Shown here piece after piece: positions 51,037 to 61,229 of a stretch of DNA of 64,000 bases. The notes beneath the pieces were generated by a model. The model did not search any database and had not been told where the DNA came from. It worked only from the letters and a program-made list of their open reading frames with translations. How positions within the stretch are numbered: the first letter of the stretch is position 1; each line of letters opens with the position of its first letter. The translations under genes and the position numbers were made by a program. Location of the stretch: assembly GCA_004352715.1 (NCBI GenBank), contig SCFE01000108.1, positions 209,063 to 273,062 on the forward strand. Reading direction: 5' to 3'. Source of the DNA: Hofstenia miamia. Lineage: Eukaryota > Xenacoelomorpha > Acoela.

Positions 51037-52176
51037 TTAATTATCATGAAAGAATCCACTAAAATTCACCAAGTAGAAAGAGAGCAAAGCCCCCACAACA
51101 TCGCCACATTGTGCTGCAATAGAACCTGATTTTATAGCCTTTGGCCCACACTGCCTTAAATAATAAGATGAGATAGAAAAGAGGAAGAACCCTGAAAAAC
51201 CCTGAGTGAACCACATTATTACTAACGTTGATTGTGCTTTAAATGACTCGCCCAGTATTGGTTTGGGACTTTGTAGCGATATGTATATTAATGTCAAATC
51301 AATAACAATGTGTAACAAGAGAATTACAGATACAAATGTGTAGCGATAGTTCTTGATCATGTAGCAGATTATTGCCGAACAAGGAAAAGCAATGGACCAA
51401 CATGCGACCGAAAATATATAGCATGCTTGACCATAAGGAATTGTTGAGAACGAGTGGAATGCTGGCATTAACGTGAAAACAGAGGCACTGGCGAAGAACC
51501 ACACTACAACGAAGAATGATTCATGACTGCCATTGTCACTACTTGCAGAGGATACGATCACACTTCCATATTTACTGAGAGAAAAAGACGTTCTTAACTG
51601 ACTCGAGCTTAGAGTCAATGCTACCGGAGATGTTCTTCCTGTTTTCTTCACGTACTTATTGATAAAGTTATCATAGAGTGTGTCTTCTGTAGAGTTCCTA
51701 GCGTAAGTAAAGGAAAGAAGCAAAGCAACAGTGCAAACAAAAAACACACAGGTGATGATTGCGAACCCGATACTTGGCCCAAACAGAAAGTCTTTAGTCA
51801 AATTCAAGCCATTGTTTACATTTCCTGCAAATGCACCCATTAATTGCTTATATCCTTGAACGTATGTGATAATGCTTGCAATCAATCCACCTAATCCGTC
51901 ACCAATTAGTACAGCCAACAGAAATTTCGGATGGAAGTATTCAGTGACGTACATATAAAGTAATGTCATCCTACAGCTATCCAATCCCATTAGCACGAAT
52001 GAATTAATGAAAAGATAGAGACTCGTAGGTTCACCAAATACGTTCAGTTGGGAATCCCATGAAAAAATAAGGGTTATTGAGAAGAAGAGTCCCATCCCAA
52101 AGCAGATCATGTTTCCCCATTTTAAACCAAACCGTTCAAAAAATGGTAAGATGAACAGTGCTGCAGTTGAAATCCC
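51037..52176 (-). CDS. SLC52A-like: Riboflavin transporter (SLC52 family), exon 2
   Basis: This is the terminal exon of an SLC52-type plasma-membrane riboflavin transporter. The minus-strand acceptor is AATTTAG (AG at 52177-52178) with a CTAAC branch-like sequence upstream. The exon enters in phase 0 and encodes 379 residues to the TAA at 51037-51039. It starts GISTAALFILPFFERFGLKW. Family landmarks are in order: GLDSCRMTLLYMY..F (family: CCASNVTFLPF..LP), LIGDGLGGLIASIITYVQG (family: GQGLSALLPxxxALVQG), a hydrophilic central loop (about residues 215-245 of the protein), PAFHSFSTIPYG (family: PAVQSFSCLPYG) and AAQCGDVVGALLSFYLVNF near the C-terminus. About ten hydrophobic segments are visible in the whole protein. 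The frame is intact and spaced as in functional members, though divergent from the vertebrate sequences. Exon 1 is at 57750-57902. Confidence 0.9.
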   Translation of the reverse strand, partial: GISTAALFILPFFERFGLKWGNMICFGMGLFFSITLIFSWDSQLNVFGEPTSLYLFINSFVLMGLDSCRMTLLYMYVTEYFHPKFLLAVLIGDGLGGLIASIITYVQGYKQLMGAFAGNVNNGLNLTKDFLFGPSIGFAIITCVFFVCTVALLLSFTYARNSTEDTLYDNFINKYVKKTGRTSPVALTLSSSQLRTSFSLSKYGSVIVSSASSDNGSHESFFVVVWFFASASVFTLMPAFHSFSTIPYGQACYIFSVACWSIAFPCSAIICYMIKNYRYTFVSVILLLHIVIDLTLIYISLQSPKPILGESFKAQSTLVIMWFTQGFSGFFLFSISSYYLRQCGPKAIKSGSIAAQCGDVVGALLSFYLVNFSGFFHDN

Positions 52177-54388
52177 CTAAATTATTCAGTTAGTTTTGGA
52201 ATTTCTAATTTACCTGTAAATAACGCCCAACAACGCCAATATATAAGCGTTATTGAAAGTATAGACATGACAATCATAATACAACGATTTGTTTATTCCA
52301 TACTTTTCAATTGTTGAAAACAATGGAAGATTTTTGAAATCGGAACCAAGTTTTTACTGCATATTTCAAAGTTAAAAACATGAATGTTTGGGTATAGTGA
52401 CTAGTATTCTATAATTGTCAAGCGTCTTAAACTTGTCTAATTATGACTATCTCTGCGGGGAGCAAAATAATATTACAAATATTAATTTATAGGTGAGCGG
52501 GAAATTTGAGGCTAATCTTTCTTCTTCAATCAGATTAGTGAAAAACCATCACGGTAAATTTATTCTTAAAAATGCATCTGACGTCATTAACCTCAATTTT
52601 CGTTACAGAGTGAACTGTCATTTATACGGGACTAATGGTTATAATTCTCACAGGTCGGATTTTAAAAATAGTTACACCACAAAAGAAATATGAAAAAAAC
52701 AACAAATAGCACAACTTCAATGGTGGTAGACCACCAAGTTGCTTCCAATAATAAAATAATATTGTTTTACATTTGATCAAAAATAAGAATGAAATCCTTA
52801 AAGTTAAGCGAGAAATATCATTCAGTTTTATTGCACACTAATAACGTCAGTAACATGGATTAATTTATTCTCATAACAGTCACGGGATCATTAAAATTAA
52901 TGCTGTTTCGCAAATTAAATAAATGGCAGGATCAATACAGGCTCTACAACAAAGCAAGACAGCTTTCTTTATACGAGAAGGCGCAAACAACTATAAATAA
53001 TCGTAGAAGGGATTTTAGATTACATTGTCTTGCCGCAAAACACATTTGAAATAAAGACAATATAGACAAAGTAGGATTAAATGCCAAGAATGCCAAACAT
53101 ATTGATATATTTAACTCACATGTGCTGGCAATGAATTATAGGTACAGTACTTTTCAAGTTAATATACGTTGACGAATACCATTAAGATCTTTAAGACTCA
53201 TTATGTGCAAAGAGCATTCAGGGTAGAACATAATAAAACATTAGAAGCATTTCCTTTCTTCGTTAAGGATTGTATTAAGGTCGGTCCAAAGAAAGGCGGT
53301 CATAAATTTCCAAAATCATTTCCTATTGAGACCATTTCCGAAAAATGTCAACATAATTTCAATATGGGAATTTCACTTTCCTACTTAAATCTAATCACAG
53401 AAATAATATCTCCATACCGAATAAAATTTGATTTGAATCTTCTTGAACTTAAGAATTTCTAAGAATAATAGGAAATCCTGAGTGATTCTACTATTTAAAT
53501 TAAAATAGTTGTAACATAATTTTACTAATTCAGGTTTTCGAAGTAGTTAACTCCGTAGAGTTGTAAATAATACAATCAAGACACACATAGACATACAAAC
53601 ACAGGTATACCACACACACCGCAGTTTAACTGAATGAATAGTTCAATTTGTCTTTTCTGAAGTTTTCTAAAAGTAGGTGAAAAAGCGAATAAGCAAAAAC
53701 GGTGAACGCGAAACCCATTAGAAATGGTTGGCAAGTGAACATAAATTTTTGCATACCTAGGAAAATCATAAGCGATGGTTATTTGTTAAAAATAATTGGT
53801 CATGTTAACAAATTCCTCCAATTTTATTTCCTAAAGATTAAACATTGTGTGATACCTATAACAGCTTTTCACTGCAAAGCAATCCCTTAAGCTACGATTT
53901 TATGAACTTTTCTGTAATTAATCCCATCCAAAATTAATTTCGCCCCTTTCCTAAAGCAAATTTGAAAATCATGCATTTAATTTCATTCAAAATTGGTGAG
54001 AGTGCAGAGTTATTGGAATATATTTCCAAGTAAGAATGTCCATACAAGATATGAATACTTTCTGCTTATTGAAGTGTTATTGGTAAAATGCTGTTTCGAA
54101 TTTGGGAACAAATAGCTACTAAAGTTTGATTTACTAATAATTATAATCTATGGTATGGACTGGGTAGCAGTAGCAGATGGTAAACATTTTCGGTACAAAT
54201 ACCTAGGTCTTATATAAAACAAATTTTTATTGCTTCTTAAAAAATGGTCGACCAATTCCAGATAAATTTTTTCCTCAACATAAAAAATCAAATAAGTTTT
54301 CAGTGCTTCTTTACATCAGATTTGTGGAATACTTACCCAAGTTGCAAACCACTGTGGTAAAAAAAATTATAATAATTGTGTAAATACG
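52177..54388. other. Intron of the transporter gene, 3' part
   Basis: No supported gene. Open frames at 52493, 53169 (97 codons) and 53702 on the plus strand have no recognisable domain. The region 52910-53100 has less AT-rich phrases that may be an old repeat. Confidence 0.4.
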
Positions 54389-54425
54389 ATGGCGGAAGAA
54401 AGCTTCCGGCCAAATATAAATGGCG
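54389..54425 (+). CDS. First coding exon of an unidentified antisense nested gene
   Basis: ATG at 54389 opens MAEESFRPNING and the frame reaches a donor after one base of the next codon (AATGGCG followed by GTTATT; phase 1). The frame would otherwise stop about eight codons later. The next plus-strand acceptor with a matching phase is at 54795, and joining them gives ...NING/DTEESALHKRN.... The exon lies inside the intron of the minus-strand transporter gene, so the two genes are transcribed in opposite directions. The start context ACGATGG has G at +4. The evidence is splice phase and protein-like composition only; there is no family match. Confidence 0.45.
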
Positions 54426-54671
54426 GTTATTTGAAAGAAGCGGAAATATAATTAGATGAACTTTCAAAAACATTGTCAACAAATAAAATGATAATTTGTG
54501 TAAAATTTTCTCCTTGATCCGGCTAAAGTATTTTCAATAAAAACTTTTTCCAGTTGAAATTTGTAAAAATAGATTATTAAATGTAATAAGACAAGCGTCT
54601 ATGATGCTTCCATTGTTACAATAATTTGAGGCTCACCAAGACCTACTACTAGGTATTCGGTTCATTTAGTA

Positions 54672-54698
54672 ATATATATATATATATATATATATATA
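54672..54698. repeat. (TA)n microsatellite
   Basis: Pure TA run in the intron between the two exons of the antisense nested gene. Confidence 0.9.
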
Positions 54699-54794
54699 CT
54701 AGTTATTTTCACACACATTTCGATTAATACTCATTGTGATGTACAATACTTAAAATAATTGTAACGAATGTATTAAAAATTAATTAATTTTTAG

Positions 54795-54948
54795 ATACAG
54801 AAGAATCAGCACTTCATAAAAGAAATCGGGCCTTAGAAGGATTTAGCGATCTCAGCTCCAACGAATTGCCTGCAGTACGGAGTAGACGACCAAATGCGAG
54901 AATATTTAATCTCGACTCATGCTTGATAGAGGAGNAAGCAATGCGCAG
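54795..54948 (+). CDS. Second exon of an unidentified antisense nested gene
   Basis: The acceptor TTTTTAG (AG at 54793-54794) and a strong donor CGCAG followed by GTACGG bound a 154-base exon that is open in one frame and enters in phase 1. It encodes TEESALHKRNRALEGFSDLS, then SNELPAVRSRRPNARIFNLD and SCLIEExAMR. It is a hydrophilic, basic and serine-containing segment, as in the cytoplasmic N-terminus of a larger protein. One residue is uncertain because of an N at 54935 (nAA codon). It leaves in phase 2. I do not recognise the family and could not place a third exon with confidence: an acceptor-donor pair flanking 17 bases near 56751 is possible but unsupported. Codon composition is clearly less AT-rich than the flanks. 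Confidence 0.55.
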
Positions 54949-55493
54949 GTACGGTATTCGATATTACCAGTTTATGGTCTCGGGACGGGCTTGTGCGCAT
55001 AATGATTGGGGTGGGCTGATACGAGTAAACTTTCCATTTTACATTATATGTAATTAATAAAAGTTTTTTAAAAACAAAACTTTAATAAAATATTGAAAAC
55101 ATGAACGCGAATTGTGTTCAAAGATTTAGTGAACATTTTTTAATTGCTTAATATTACTCCTGTCGATTAGTGAGTGCCATATCATGTGCTGCGCATTGCT
55201 TTTTTTATGGAGACAACTAAGGGTATATTCCCAGTTATCATCTTTTAAGAAATCGGTGATAAAAGTCGATAGTGTGAACACTATCAGCTTTTTTATCGAT
55301 TGATAAAAATCGAGGATGAACTAGTGCTGGATTCGGTAAGGTTGAATTCGGTTAAACTCTTCCGGTCTGGTTAAAGCCGGTTAATTAGGTTAAAATCCGG
55401 TCAAGTAATTCTATCTCTGATTTTCAAAATTTATTGATTACAATGTTTGCGGTATTACAAGACAATAGAAATTGTAGGAAAGGGTGCAAAGAC

Positions 55494-55886
55494 TAGTGTT
55501 CTGCGGCCATGGCTTAGCCGTTAGTCGGCCGTAACCACGGCCAACGGCCGGCTACGTCCAAAGTCCCAAGGCCAACTGCCGACTGCAGCCAAATATTTTG
55601 TCTCGCTGCCAAAATCCCGACTAAGATTGATTTCTAAACATTATGATGAACAATGTATTTCCATTATTATATTTGTGTTTTTGTTTTTAAAATTTAGTCA
55701 CTTTGACCATTTTCCTTAATAGCTCGAAATCGTTCCATTGAAAACTCCTTTATTTCAGTTAGTAGTAGTAAAAAAACGCCAAGAAAATCACGACTAAAGG
55801 CCGGTTACGGCTAAAGAATTACGGCCAACGGCCGGTTAAGGTCAAAATTTATTTTCCCAGAAAATTTCCTTGACAGCAGAACACTA
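55494..55886. mobile_element. Non-autonomous hAT-like element, copy 2 (GGCCG-rich ends)
   Basis: The termini TAGTGTTCTGC and, inverted, TAGTGTTCTGCTG enclose 393 bases with dense GGCCGTAACCACGGCCAACG-type motifs at both ends. The flanks GCAAAGAC (55486-55493) and GAAAAGAC (55887-55894) match at 7 of 8 positions: a hAT-style duplication. The reverse complement aligns with the element at 14793-15626, including TTTTTACTACTACTAA at the arm/interior junction. It lies in the intron of the transporter gene. Confidence 0.82.
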
Positions 55887-56939
55887 GAAAAGACTCCTAT
55901 TGCATTTCTAATCATACTCGACATTTTCACTTTTCAAATTCTAGAATTGCAACAATGCGTGCACTATTTTAGAGCATATCAAATTTGTGGGAAAGGATGC
56001 ATCAATTTAAATTCCAACAAGTTTATCTTCAGCTTGTTGTTGATATAGAGACCAGATTTCAATTCATTCATAAAGGTCTAAATTTAATATTCAATCATTA
56101 TATATCAACACCATTGTGAGTTTATCCACATCTTTTTTTCTTTAAATTTTGATAGACTAAGATCGTTCTCAATAATGCTTACTTCATAATGTGAATATAG
56201 GAATAGAATAGCCTATTATGAGACGAGAAATATGCCATAAAATTCATCAATATTTAAAAATAGGTATATCATGCAGAATAAGATATTGTTGACGATAGGA
56301 TATTGAACATCAATTGGTTGTTAATACAGGAATATACCAATTTGATTTTGGCATATAGGAATTGAATATAGATGCAGCATAGATGTATGTAACCATGCAA
56401 GCGTTAATTTTTTGACCGAAAAACAAATCTGTTCTGAAGTTTATCTATTGATATTCTCATTGTTGATCCATAATTTATATTATTCATAATCATGGAGGAC
56501 TAAATTTAATTTGTAAGTAACCAATTGAAATAAAATAGTTTTATTCGTAAAAAAATTTGTTGAATGCAATGCTTAAATAATAGAAATATAACCTAAGTGT
56601 GTATGAAATTTAATTAAATATGAACTGCACTTGAAAATTTAGGAAAAATTGATGATCTTAACGGGCGGGCTCAGTGTTGAAAAATCGGCGGCTTGCACGT
56701 CAGTAGTGTTAAGTAAATCAAGCCCGTTTATATTGTTTTCAGGCGTGAGACCTGTTCAGGTAAGGCATTAATGCCCATGGGAACAACAACAACCCTGAAA
56801 TATTTTGTTTTCTGAACAAGAACGGCTAGAGTCCCATCCAGAAGGCCGTGCGCAAAGTCGCACCGTAGGCAAAGACATGCTTGGACAGGACAGCGCTAGG
56901 TCACAAATTGAAGTCGAAAAAGACCATTATCTTGTGACG
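55887..56939. other. Transporter-gene intron, no gene recognised
   Basis: AT-rich until about 56650. Then a less AT-rich patch (56660-56930) has phrases such as CGGGCGGGCTCAGTG and GAAGGCCGTGCGCAAAGTCG that look like old repeat sequence. A possible 17-base plus-strand microexon (TTTTCAG, 17 bases at 56751-56767, then GTAAGG) is noted but not called. Confidence 0.35.
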
Positions 56940-57460
56940 TTTTCACATTTTAAATATCTTAATTAGTCCGTGAGGAAACCATCACAAATAATGAAAAATT
57001 CCTAGTAGAATTTGGGTTAGAGGCACAATCCATTTTGTCCACATTTTCAAATAATTTTCTTTTAACTTATTAAGAAATTTGGCAATAATTGAGAGTAGGC
57101 CACATCTTTGGGTAAGTGTACTTCCCTGTTATGATGGAAATTTGTTATAAACATTATTCCTGTGCTTGAAAATGTTAACTTTTTTCAATGGAAAATGCTA
57201 TTGTAGCAAAAACATTCCAATCTAGCGTTCAAAAGCCTTTGGTAGAAACAACTAGTTTAACTATTACGTAAATGCATCACACAAGTTCCCTTCAGAAGTG
57301 CCTGAACGGGTTCACCCGAGCGTGAATTAAGGATAAAAAAATAAGACAACTCTCTATCCAGAGGTGATTTCAGTTTTATAAATCTTCAATATTTTATGAG
57401 GGCTTAGCATTTTTTATAGAAGCCATTAAAAATTGAAAAAATGCCGGGTCTCTTGCAGAT
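56940..57460 (+). repeat. Unclassified dispersed repeat, copy 2
   Basis: Same order of blocks as 48240-48810: a GATGGAAATTTGTTATAAACATTATTCCTGTG stretch, then AAGTGCCTGAACGGGTTCACCC with TCTATCCAG, then TTTTTATAGAAGCCATTAAAAATTG and ATGCCGGGTC. It ends about 290 bases from exon 1 of the transporter gene. Confidence 0.55.
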
Positions 57461-57749
57461 GTTATTGCTGTCTGCAATTCTAAATATTAGTCAGTTATAC
57501 AGTTCAGTGTAGTGTTAAGCGAAAAATCTAAAAATCAAATCAATAAATTTGTTTTTATAAGAACAACTTTGAGGATAAAAATTCAGATTTGTTTTTACTG
57601 TTGCAAGTATTGATCAGTACGTATGAAAATATAGAGACGTTCTTGAAAACCTATTTGAACCAGCGTAACTAATTGAGCTTTGTTCGCTTTTCAATTATAT
57701 AAGGTGTGACACCAGGGCTGAGCAAGATTTCATACTATACAATTATTAC

Positions 57750-57902
57750 CTTAGTAAACGTAAAATACGAGGTCAATCTCCATCCTTCAGGTACAAAGGG
57801 CACAATAAAAGGTGCTTCAACAGTGATAGCATCGCTCCAAAGCCAAATTGCTAAAGAGGCCACAGTTATACTGATGGCGATGATCACTTCACTACAAGAC
57901 AT
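57750..57902 (-). CDS. SLC52A-like: Riboflavin transporter (SLC52 family), exon 1
   Basis: The first coding exon of the transporter ending at 51037. ATG at 57902 opens 51 codons: MSCSEVIIAISITVASLAIW, then LWSDAITVEAPFIVPFVPEG and WRLTSYFTFTK. It ends in phase 0 at an ACTAAG/GTAATA donor (GT at 57748-57749). The layout matches SLC52 N-termini without gaps: TM1, then a GxWxxVNGIWVELPxxVxELPEGW-type motif (here SDAITVEAPFIVPFVPEGW), then SY and the start of TM2, which continues in exon 2 as GISTAALFILPFF. A TGA precedes the ATG in frame by nine codons, supporting this start. Together the exons encode about 430 residues, close to the family's 440-470. The usual NGIWVEL is altered to DAITVEA, a notable divergence in the first loop. 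Confidence 0.85.
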
Positions 57903-58999
57903 TAAAAGGTGGAAGCGGAAGTAATGAATTCTTCACTACAAAGAAAATTTGCGTTTCATATTTACTATTTGTAAACAGTGAAACCAGTCAATGTCAAAAA
58001 CACTTTTAATCTATTGGTTTTTCGAGTGTTTATGCACACACATTTATGACATTTAATTTGTTTCCGGTTTATTACAACAATAAGATGGACTTTCACGCCA
58101 CTTTGCAAATTTTCCGTATAAGAGGGCTCCAGATAATATAGTTAAACAATTCAGTGTTTCACAATATATAATAATTCTGAAGTTGTTTTAAGCAAACGCA
58201 TAAATCGTCAATATACAAAGCTCGGACAAAATAACTTTGGGAAGCCTTGAAGCAAAAATCAAATTTACTGACATTCCAGTCAAGAAACCGTTGAACAAGT
58301 AATCAAATTTACATCAATTGAACAAATCACAAATGCCACATCTACTTTTAAATCATTAAGCATATTGGAACTTACAACAATCACTTACCAAAACGTTATT
58401 AGGATCTCAATGAGTTTTACATGTGATCTCGATTTCTTTGTGATCTTCACTTCGCTAATTATCTCGGGTGGTTTTAAACGTGACAGATTACTTTTAACCA
58501 TCACCTAGTCTAACCATAGACTTAGCAAGGCAAAAAAGTTGTTTACAAAAAACGTTTCAAACATTTAAAACAATGTTTCTTTGCTTTTAAACAAAACCAG
58601 CTCAAGATTCAAAATTTTTACTGAAAACAAATAGCAAACTTTGAATTATGATAAACTTATCAACATTAATTTTTGGTTTCATACACGTAAACAAAACGGA
58701 GGTTTTGCTATTTTTCAGCAGGAAATCGTTTTTAAAAATACGAATGGACGAATGTCGAAAATTATTTTTCACACTTTTCTATGAAATTTGAAAAAAACAT
58801 TTAAAAAAAACACTGCAAAAACAGTTCTTTTAAACAGTGTTTAAAACATGTTTTAAAAAGTCGCTAAAACATACCAATCCTGCTTTCAGGTAGGGTTTCT
58901 AATCTACTATGAGATGCAAATTTTACAGTCTTAAAGTTTGTGTCGCTTTGTTGCTGTTGGACGCTCATCTTGCTTTAAAACATCATTGTAAGCATGTTC
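57903..58999. promoter_or_regulatory. Upstream region of the riboflavin transporter gene
   Basis: Sequence 5' (minus sense) of exon 1, where the promoter is expected. No TATA box or other motif is convincing. No gene or named repeat is seen. Confidence 0.25.
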
Positions 59000-59345
59000 T
59001 TAGCGAGCTATGATCTATTCCCCAACCTCATTGCTTTATAAAGCCTACACTTTCTATATCCTTTGACAATGAAAACCTTTCCTGAGATGTGGACACATAC
59101 ATTGGTGAACGTGCTCAAAAGAAATGAAAATTTACGCTAAAATCCATTCCTGTGGCTGAAGTACTTTAAAAAACTCATGGTTTTTCATTGAAAATTTTTT
59201 AAAAAAGATTTCAAATAATAACATTCGTAATTTTCAAATAAACAAGAGGTCTTTATTATATTGTGAGCCATGAGCGTTTAAAAATATTATAGAAGCCATA
59301 ATATATTGAAAAAAATGTTTGGGTTATTTAAGGTTAATGGATGAC
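59000..59345 (+). repeat. Unclassified dispersed repeat, copy 3 (partial)
   Basis: Keeps the blocks AATGAAAATTTACGCTAAAATCCATTCCTGTG, TTTTTCATTGAAAATTTT and ATTATAGAAGCCATAATATATT..TTTGGGTTATTTAAGG, in the same order as copies 1 and 2. The middle CCAGGCACTGCC segment is missing or unrecognisable. Confidence 0.45.
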
Positions 59346-60389
59346 TTAATTTTTCATGTAATTTTAGGTTATCTGCATTTGAAACATCTGTAACTATGCG
59401 ACTGTCTGGTCACAATTTATGATGCTTTTAATACTAAATACGAAAACTTTAAAAGCAAAGTCAACAGATACTTTTTCATTTGTCTATATTAGCCTTTCAA
59501 AAGGTTATAAATACCATTTTAAGTTAATGAAAGATTCCGTAATTGGAATTGACAGATTTTCAAAGTTTTGTAATTGTTGTAAACATTCAAATTAGCAAAA
59601 ATTTCACTATGTTGAGCAACGTTCTTCATTCGTGACGTTATTAAATTGGATAAAATGTATATGCACAGCATTACTTAAAAGAATAGAATTCAATGCAGTC
59701 GCTCCAAAATGTCTTCATACTGTTGTTATCACAAAAAATGTAATACTTTTATTTTTAATATTTCCCAAACAAGTACAATTCAGTTGCTCACATTCGCCGT
59801 ACAGTGACATTTCTACCCAACCTAACCCGCCTTTCACTTGAATCAATACGAATTTCTTAGCAAACAGGTTGTAAATTTGAATATAGTATCTTTCAAGAAA
59901 TCAATCTGAAAATAAAATATTTCATAGAAATATGGTGTAAAGGAAAAGTATTTTTTAAACACATTAAAAAATTTTATTAGAAGAAAATCTATCGAACTTT
60001 AAGGTACCGAAAAATGGCAAAATGGTGACGAGATCTTTTACTCAAACCTAGTACAACTTGTTGAAAGCTCCGTCTCAGTCGTTTCCACTGTAAAATATTC
60101 TGAATTAGCATCCAATAATTCATCCTATTCCTTTTGGTTAATTATTAATCTGATTTCGATCTGACGAAATTAGCTATAATCAAAATGATAAAAATTGCAA
60201 TATTGTATTGAATTTTTAGGATCATAGCGCAATTCCATTTCAATTTGCAAATATTCATGTGTATTAATATACAAAAAAAATCATTAGCCACCCCCTCGTT
60301 GTTGAAAGTCTCTTTTTCTAATGAGGCCTGCTTTTCTCATATTTAACAAAAAAGTATGTTTCACGTTGATACAGAAAAAGCATTTCATA
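59346..60389. other. Intergenic stretch, no feature recognised
   Basis: AT-rich; open frames such as 59632-59841 show no recognisable domain. Confidence 0.4.
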
Positions 60390-60697
60390 TCCTTTTTTGT
60401 AACTAGTTGTTCTTGTCGGGGTTACTCTACCAGTCAACAGACTGAAGAGTCCGTGTCAACAGATCAAGTCCGTGACTCTTCCCCTGGAAGTGTACCCGCT
60501 AGGGCCGGATCTTGTATCATGCTTGACCTCTGGCGACCCCTGGCACGCAGAGTGCTGATCTGTGTTGAGTCTGATCAGCAGGAGTGAAGCCGAAGGCCGA
60601 GCTTCATTGAGAGGGTTGCGCCTCTCTACAGCTTTCACCAACCAAGGCTACTAACTGAGGTAACTCGTGAGCACTTGCGTCTGCCTGTTATGGAACC
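60390..60697. repeat. GC-richer unclassified block abutting a gap
   Basis: About 300 bases near 50% G+C in a 30% background. It includes a hairpin-capable pair GAAGAGTC (60444) and GACTCTTC (60474), and phrases such as CTCTGGCGACCCCTGGCACG and GAAGCCGAAGGCCGAGCTTC. Open frames on both strands (60321-60587, 60456-60641) have no known domain. The base composition and the adjoining gap suggest a high-copy repeat that failed to assemble. I cannot name it. Confidence 0.45.
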
Positions 60698-60842
60698 NNN
60701 NNNNNNNNNNNNNNNNNNNNNNNNNNNNNNNNNNNNNNNNNNNNNNNNNNNNNNNNNNNNNNNNNNNNNNNNNNNNNNNNNNNNNNNNNNNNNNNNNNNN
60801 NNNNNNNNNNNNNNNNNNNNNNNNNNNNNNNNNNNNNNNNNN
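60698..60842. other. Assembly gap (145 N)
   Basis: Unknown bases. The right flank (60843-61040) is full of homopolymers of T, A, C and G and looks like low-quality consensus. Confidence 0.98.
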
Positions 60843-61229
60843 CGTTTGGGGCGTACCCTTGGGTTCCCCATTTTTTTTTGTAGTTTTTGACGCACTAAAA
60901 GATCGTTTAGTAAAACAAAACAAAAAAATATGAAATTTTCCCCCTGAATTTCAAACCTTTTTTTTTTTGGAAAAAAAAAATTTTTTAAAAATAAATTCCG
61001 GGTTTAAATTTATGATGCATTTAAAAAAAAAGTCGGTTTAAATGTTACTTGAATAGTTTTTACCTATACACAATGGTATTTAACTAAACATCTCCACAAC
61101 AAAACTTTTTTGAAACGATTGCAACTATTCAGCATAAAGTATTTGTAACTACTGATCTAAGAAATTTTCTGCAAATGATAAAATCCATAAAGAATGAAAC
61201 AAGGGGCGAACTATGCAAGTATACATATA

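Noticed and set aside
56751-56767. 17-base microexon candidate for the antisense nested gene
   Set aside because: Splice-site strings alone at this length are too likely by chance, and no following exon could be placed.
60635-60933. Open frames over the 145-base gap
   Set aside because: Made mostly of unknown residues; no evidence of coding.
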